Shown here piece after piece: positions 41,184-46,017 of a stretch of DNA of 46,017 nucleotides; positions within the stretch are counted from its first letter, which is position 1, and each line of letters starts with the position of its first letter. A program made the translations under genes and the position numbers. The notes beneath the pieces were generated by a model. That model was not told the origin of the DNA and did not search any database. It saw nothing but the letters and a program-made list of their open reading frames with translations. This stretch comes from Dimargaris cristalligena (taxonomy: Eukaryota > Kickxellomycota > Dimargaritomycetes > Dimargaritales > Dimargaritaceae). The stretch covers positions 1 to 46,017 of the forward strand of contig JANBQC010000183.1 in NCBI GenBank assembly GCA_027576995.1, given 5' to 3'.

Positions 41184-44100
41184 ATGGGCGACTCGGGAAA
41201 CAGTAGCGATAGCGACTTCTCGCTGATTGACGACGATGGCCCTCTGCCTACCCACATGGAGGAGGATCCTCTGTCGGACAACTCAGTCGAATCCGCCGAA
41301 CCGACCACCCAGACCATGCAGCCAGTCTCCTCGACTCCCCTGGCCTCGTCGGTGCCTGACTTGACAATGCCGTTTCCCCCAGAGTTGATTCAGCTGAACT
41401 CTGCGCTGGATGCCAACCCTTATCAGTACCAATTACACGTGGACCGTATACAGTTGCTTGAACAGCTAGGATTAACGGACCAACTCGAAGTCGCCTTTCA
41501 AAGCATGCACAATGTTCTTGGCATGAGCGAAGGTAGGTGTACTTTAACGCCTAATAAAGCGGACGGTTTTTATATGATGACCTGTCTTTGGAATAGTTTA
41601 TGGGCATTCCTCTTCCACCTCCCAATCCGAACCCATGGATATCTGTACATTCAAAATATCGGATAAACAGTAGTATATAGGTCATTAACCCCCTCGTTTT
41701 ATAATCTGACAACCTACTATTTTCGTATTCGATAGACCTATGGGACCGGTGGATCAATCACCGCCTCGTCGATTACCAGGCCAACTGGAATCCGCAGCAC
41801 ATCCTGGACCTCTACTGGGCTGCTGTGACGGACTACCTATCCATTCCACTGTGGATAAATTTCGTGCAGTTTGCCGTCCAGGCCCACCGGGACAGGATAC
41901 TTCCAGGAACCAAACTCCAGGCTATACTGAGTGCAGCGGTCCGCCACACCCGCTGCCATTACACCCAAGGCTACGCTGTGTTTAATGCCGTTCGTGAATC
42001 CCACACAGCCGCCTTAAAAACCGCGACTGGAGAAGTTCAGCAGGCCGCCGTATTACAGATTCTCAACGAACTCTATCTACAGTACGTGGCCACGCCTAGC
42101 TCCAATCTGGACACAATCTTTGCCGACTATTCCACCTTCGTGACTAGTCACTTTCAAGGTGAATCCTATGAGTCCATGATGGTTTCCGCGAATAAGCCAT
42201 TCGCCAATGCTAAAACCCGCTGCCGCCGCCGTGAACCTTTTGAGGCCCAAATTTCCCAGGGACCCGCTGATCCACTGGTCTACCGTCGGTATATTTTTGC
42301 CCTACGGAAGGACTCCTCGCCCGACGTGGTCAACGAAATTGCAACCCTTTACGAACGAATTCTGGTTACCCATTTCTCCTCTCCTGATTTATGGCAGAGC
42401 TATATTAACCACGCGGCCACGACAGGCGATTCAGCCGTTTTAGTACAGCTCTGCGCCCGGGCCATTCGCAACTGCCCTTGGTCCGGCTCCCTGTGGGCCA
42501 GCTACCTTCGGGCATTAGAAGCAAGTAAGGCCGATGAGGCTCGTGTCGCCACGGTATTCAACCAGTCCCTGGCTTACCATCGAATTGCGCCTAACATCGA
42601 CGAGCTCGTGGTTATTTTACAAGAGAGATTGGCCGGGGCCTATCGTGCCTACCAGCAGGTCCCTCCTCTGGATAAGCAAGCCTCTCTTCGAGCTATATAC
42701 TCGGATGGTCAAAAAGTACTTAATGACTTTTGCCAAAGCTTTGACCCCTACGCCCGGCTCGACCGAGCTATGGCGCATATTGAGCTAGAGGTTTTCCATC
42801 ACCCCGAAGGGGGCTTCAGGATTTGGCAAAGTGTTGTTGACCGCTGCCCTACGTCGGCGTCATTGTGGTTAAGCTACCTCGAGGCGTCCGCCCGGCACGA
42901 CTCCCACGAAACCACGCGAAAACGGTATCAGCAGGCCCTACTTCAGACTCTGGATTGGCCAGAACAAGTGTTCGATTCCCTGCTTGAGTTTGAACGGCTT
43001 CATGGAACTCTGAGTTCCTACCAAAATGCGTTGGATCGAGTATGTCAGCTACGGGTCGCCAACCAGATGCGGGCCCAGAAGGTGGTCGAACAGACCCACC
43101 AGGTACAGGTCTCACAGGAGTCCCGTCAGGAGCGCAAGCGGCAAAAAGACCGGGACAATAAAAAGAAACGACGAGAACGGGCCCGACAGATCCGGTTGGA
43201 CGAAGGAACGGGGACCAAGCGAAAGTATCCACCTGATTCCCTTAGTGATGCGGCGGATAGTGATGATAGTAGTGATGACGAAGGAGCCGACGGACCCAAC
43301 CATGCCCCAGGTGCCAACCCAGCAGATGATTTGACAACCATCACTTCGGAGGGCCCCCTCGGCTCGCCCCCGTCGGCCAAGAAACGGCGCGAGGCATGTC
43401 ATGGGCAATCCACCCTGCCCTCCAAAGATCCTGCTGAATCGCTACCCCCAGGAGCTACCCCTATGAAAGATATACTAGCCCATGCCCACGAATCCCGTAT
43501 TGTACTGGTAGGTAACCTAAGTCCCGCACTTCGAGAATCCGATATTAGAGACTGGCTGAAGGACTGCGGCCCCATTAAGCACGTCAATCTGGTCCGTGAC
43601 CTGGAAGGTACTCTCAAGGGATACGGGTATGTGGAATTTATTGCCGCCGATGCCGCCCAGCAGTCCGTGGACACCAAGCAAAACCAATCTCTAGATGGAC
43701 GGCCAATTACGATACGGCTCGATGCGGCCCATGACCGGGACAATAATACTGTCTACGTATGCAATTTCCCGGCCAGTATGACCCAAGACGAACTCCAAAC
43801 CCTCTTTGCCCCGGCCGGAGACATCAAGCAAGTTCGCATTCCGGCCACCCGACCCGGAAAGGCCCGCTGCTTTGCGTACATCGAGTACATGACCCCCCAG
43901 GAGGCCCAGCGGGCCGTGGAGATGCTCAACGGTCGTCAATTGGAGATGGTCAACCGTACCCTCTCGGTGGCGATCTCCGATCCCCAGCGACGCAATCGCC
44001 CTGAACGGCCGGTGGTGCCGAAGCGGCACGATCCCCGGGTTCTCTTTGTCGGTAATGTTGCACCAGCCGCTACGTCAGATGAATTGCGGCAGCTCTTCGA

Positions 44101-45283
44101 GCCGTACGGCACCCTCCGGGATGTGCGACTCCCCGTCGGCTACCAGGGCGACCAGTTTAAGGGCTATTGTTTTGTTGAATTCGAAAAGGCCACCGCCGCC
44201 CAACAGGCGATACAGGCTGTGGACCAGTACCAGTTCCACGGACTTCCGTTGTCGGTTGGAGTCGCTGACCCCGAACACACGGGGAATGGGTCGCTGGTCG
44301 GTCAACCGAAACCGGCGGTACCCCAACCCACGGAGGCGCCCACTGACCGGATAGTTGATTCGCCTACTGTCCGGATGACGAACTTTGCCAAACCGATTGT
44401 TATTGGTGATATACGCGATCTATTTAGTCAGGTAAGCTGTGCCCCGGTTTTTATGAGCCTTTCATCATCCACTTAGAATAAGCAAACCCGAAATACCCTT
44501 CCTACTGATCTGTGCACACACCCAGAAATACATGATACCCCCCCTCCATTGGATCGATTTTATTTTGCTACTATGTGACCCTAAATTTCTAATCGACTGG
44601 TAATAAGATAATGTAATGTCTACTATATTCGGCAATACTACTCCGGATGCACCACCCCCGACAGTTTGGCGAAGTGAAACGAGTCCATGTCAACAAGGGA
44701 GGTAGCAAGGTGTTCATCGACTTTCAGACCGTCGAGGAGGCCAGCAAGGCCATTGCCCAGTTGAACGACACATTCGTTAAAGGACGCCGGGTTAAGGTTC
44801 ATCCAACAGCTCCGCCCCATCCCAATCCCGAACCATCCAAGCCCAAGACCATGAATCCATCTGGGCCAGCGATCCCGGCCAGCTCTGCAGTAACCCCTCT
44901 CACCGCCCCCAGGTTTGTTTTTCACTCGATTATGACTATACTGAGATAAACCCCCCGTGTGCAATGCGCCCCCAATTGCCCTAAGTGGTGATTGGGATAA
45001 CATCCCCACATCGCGTATGCCTCAATGCGTGTCTAAACCTAACTGCTATATACCTCTTTACTCGACCCCTCATTGAAACACATTTTGTAATATTATCCGT
45101 ATGAATCCACGCCACAGATCGCTTCGCCGCCCTGCCCGAAGATTAAACACCCAAGGGTTGCACGCTGGTACAACTGACCCACCCGCCCCCGCCCCGTTGT
45201 CGGTATCGTCAAATCCACCACCCAATGTTTCTAAGACGAATGAAGAGTTCCGTAAGCTTTTTCTAACGACAAAAAGGAATTAG
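41184..45283 (+). CDS. PRP24: U4/U6 snRNP recycling factor SART3/Prp24, 4 exons, 1152 aa
   Basis: Re-anneals U4 and U6 snRNAs after splicing; nuclear. Exons 41184-41532, 41736-44431, 44665-44912, 45118-45283, all phases consistent. The N-terminus is acidic and Ser-rich. Residues about 80-530 are HAT helical repeats (for example EDLWDRWINHRLVDYQ, DPLVYRRYIFALRKD, SGSLWASYLRALEA, SASLWLSYLEASAR). A basic nuclear-localisation-like stretch (about 582-605, RKRQKDRDNKKKRRER) and an acidic patch follow. There are four RRMs: about 703-778 (RIVLVGNLSP; KGYGYVEF), 787-860 (NTVYVCNFP; RCFAYIEY), 884-960 (RVLFVGNV; KGYCFVEF) and 994-1067 (TVRMTNFA; KVFIDF), the last split by intron 2. The extreme C-terminus TNEEFRKLFLTTKRN is the LSm-interaction motif that contacts the U6 Lsm2-8 ring, preceded by the PRSLRRP segment. 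HAT repeats plus four RRMs differ from human SART3 (two RRMs) and budding yeast Prp24 (no HATs). Confidence 0.96.
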
Positions 45284-46017
45284 CTGACACAATATGGGAA
45301 ATGTTCTGCCAAAGCGTAAACAGTTTCGGGCTGAGTGTCAACTGGGAAATTGGTTGGTTATTTGTTAACTCTGTAAAATCTAGCCCAGCTAATTGGGTGC
45401 CCATTATATGACTATAATGAGAATATCCTTTTTAGAACTATCGCAGTATATACTAATACCACGGACTCCCAATATAAACTATGGTAATGACACGAATAAA
45501 AGAAAGATATCAATATAATTAATTTGTGCTTAACTAAACTACTAAGGGCCAGGAAAATTCAACCTAGTATAGTACCCTGTGGTAATACTGAATGTATCTA
45601 AGCCAATTGGGGTATATATTATTCAGGGATAAAACGATCAAGATAGTATAAAAAGTTAAAGCATTGACTATTCCCAAATAGTCACCCACCTCAGTACAAA
45701 ATCAACTGATCAGAGCTTATCTCCGCAGATCAAACGGGATACGGAGCAAATTCTGACATATGGCCACAACTGAAAAAGTTTAAATAACATAGTAGATATT
45801 CGCTTACTTTAATAAATATAGTTGATGATTAGTATGTGGATGAGTTTCAGACTAATATTACAGATATTGAATTGTAATCTGGTCGGTACAGTCGGCAGGA
45901 TATTTTATTACCTAGTTGTACTGAATTCTATGTATACGCCAAACGACAAAGGGCTACTACTAAGTAGTTTTCCATTAACACAATTAGGTAACCCAAATCG
46001 AAATAAAAAAACGGGGG
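45284..46017. other. 3' flank of SART3/PRP24, no gene seen
   Basis: AT-rich, with an AATAAA at 45495-45500 about 210 nt after the stop. No open frame of note reaches the window edge and no feature is recognised. Confidence 0.6.

Noticed and set aside
1..46017. Transposons, CRISPR arrays, rRNA, prophage or viral genes
   Set aside because: No transposase, reverse transcriptase or integrase motif, no terminal inverted or long direct repeats, no spaced repeat array and no rRNA-like sequence was seen; the gene structures are eukaryotic.

Overview
The window is nuclear DNA from a fungus. Ten protein-coding genes can be named or placed by family. Several families are fungal or mainly fungal: a Chs7 chitin-synthase chaperone, a Ctk3 CTD-kinase subunit and a Pin4/Cip-type RNA-binding protein. 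Most introns are about 115-280 nt, with strong GTAAGT-type donors, and AATAAA poly(A) signals are easy to find. Very intron-rich genes (up to 14 exons, some of 9-48 nt), together with this gene set, suggest an early-diverging (non-Dikarya) lineage. A zoopagomycotan/kickxellomycotan fungus is my guess, but the sequence does not prove it.

Layout. 1-7613: no supportable gene; poly(A)/poly(T), TA, TATG and TTAGTA tracts and many C/G runs. 7614-15128: three minus-strand genes: guanylate kinase (3 exons), a Pin4-like RRM+R3H protein (intronless ORF, probable 5'UTR intron) and a small signal-peptide/single-TM protein; a 92-codon orphan ORF lies between the first two. 16887-28575: plus-strand genes: Tlg2/syntaxin-16 t-SNARE (8 exons including a 19-nt microexon), Chs7 (3 exons), a BolA2-type Fe-S protein, a secreted Ser/Thr-rich four-cysteine protein and a membrane RING-H2 ubiquitin ligase, separated by large gene-free gaps. 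30763-45283: a compact block of alternating orientation: Ctk3 (+), a 14-exon GCKIII/STE20 kinase (-), Trm6 (+), an 11-exon protein I cannot assign (-) and a SART3/Prp24 U6 snRNP recycling factor (+). Within the block the 3' ends converge (Ctk3/kinase; Trm6/unknown) and the 5' ends diverge (kinase/Trm6; unknown/SART3). The last 0.7 kb holds only 3' sequence.

Functional themes are housekeeping: GMP phosphorylation, endosome-TGN fusion, chitin-synthase export, Fe-S/iron signalling, CTD phosphorylation, tRNA m1A58 methylation, spliceosome recycling and a polarity/septation kinase. No operon, mobile element, CRISPR array, tRNA or rRNA was recognised. The strongest candidates for something undescribed are the 458-aa protein at 38025-40771, reconstructed from 11 phase-consistent exons, and the secreted four-cysteine protein at 24426-25283. 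Exon models were made by eye, using splice motifs, phase continuity and family conservation.
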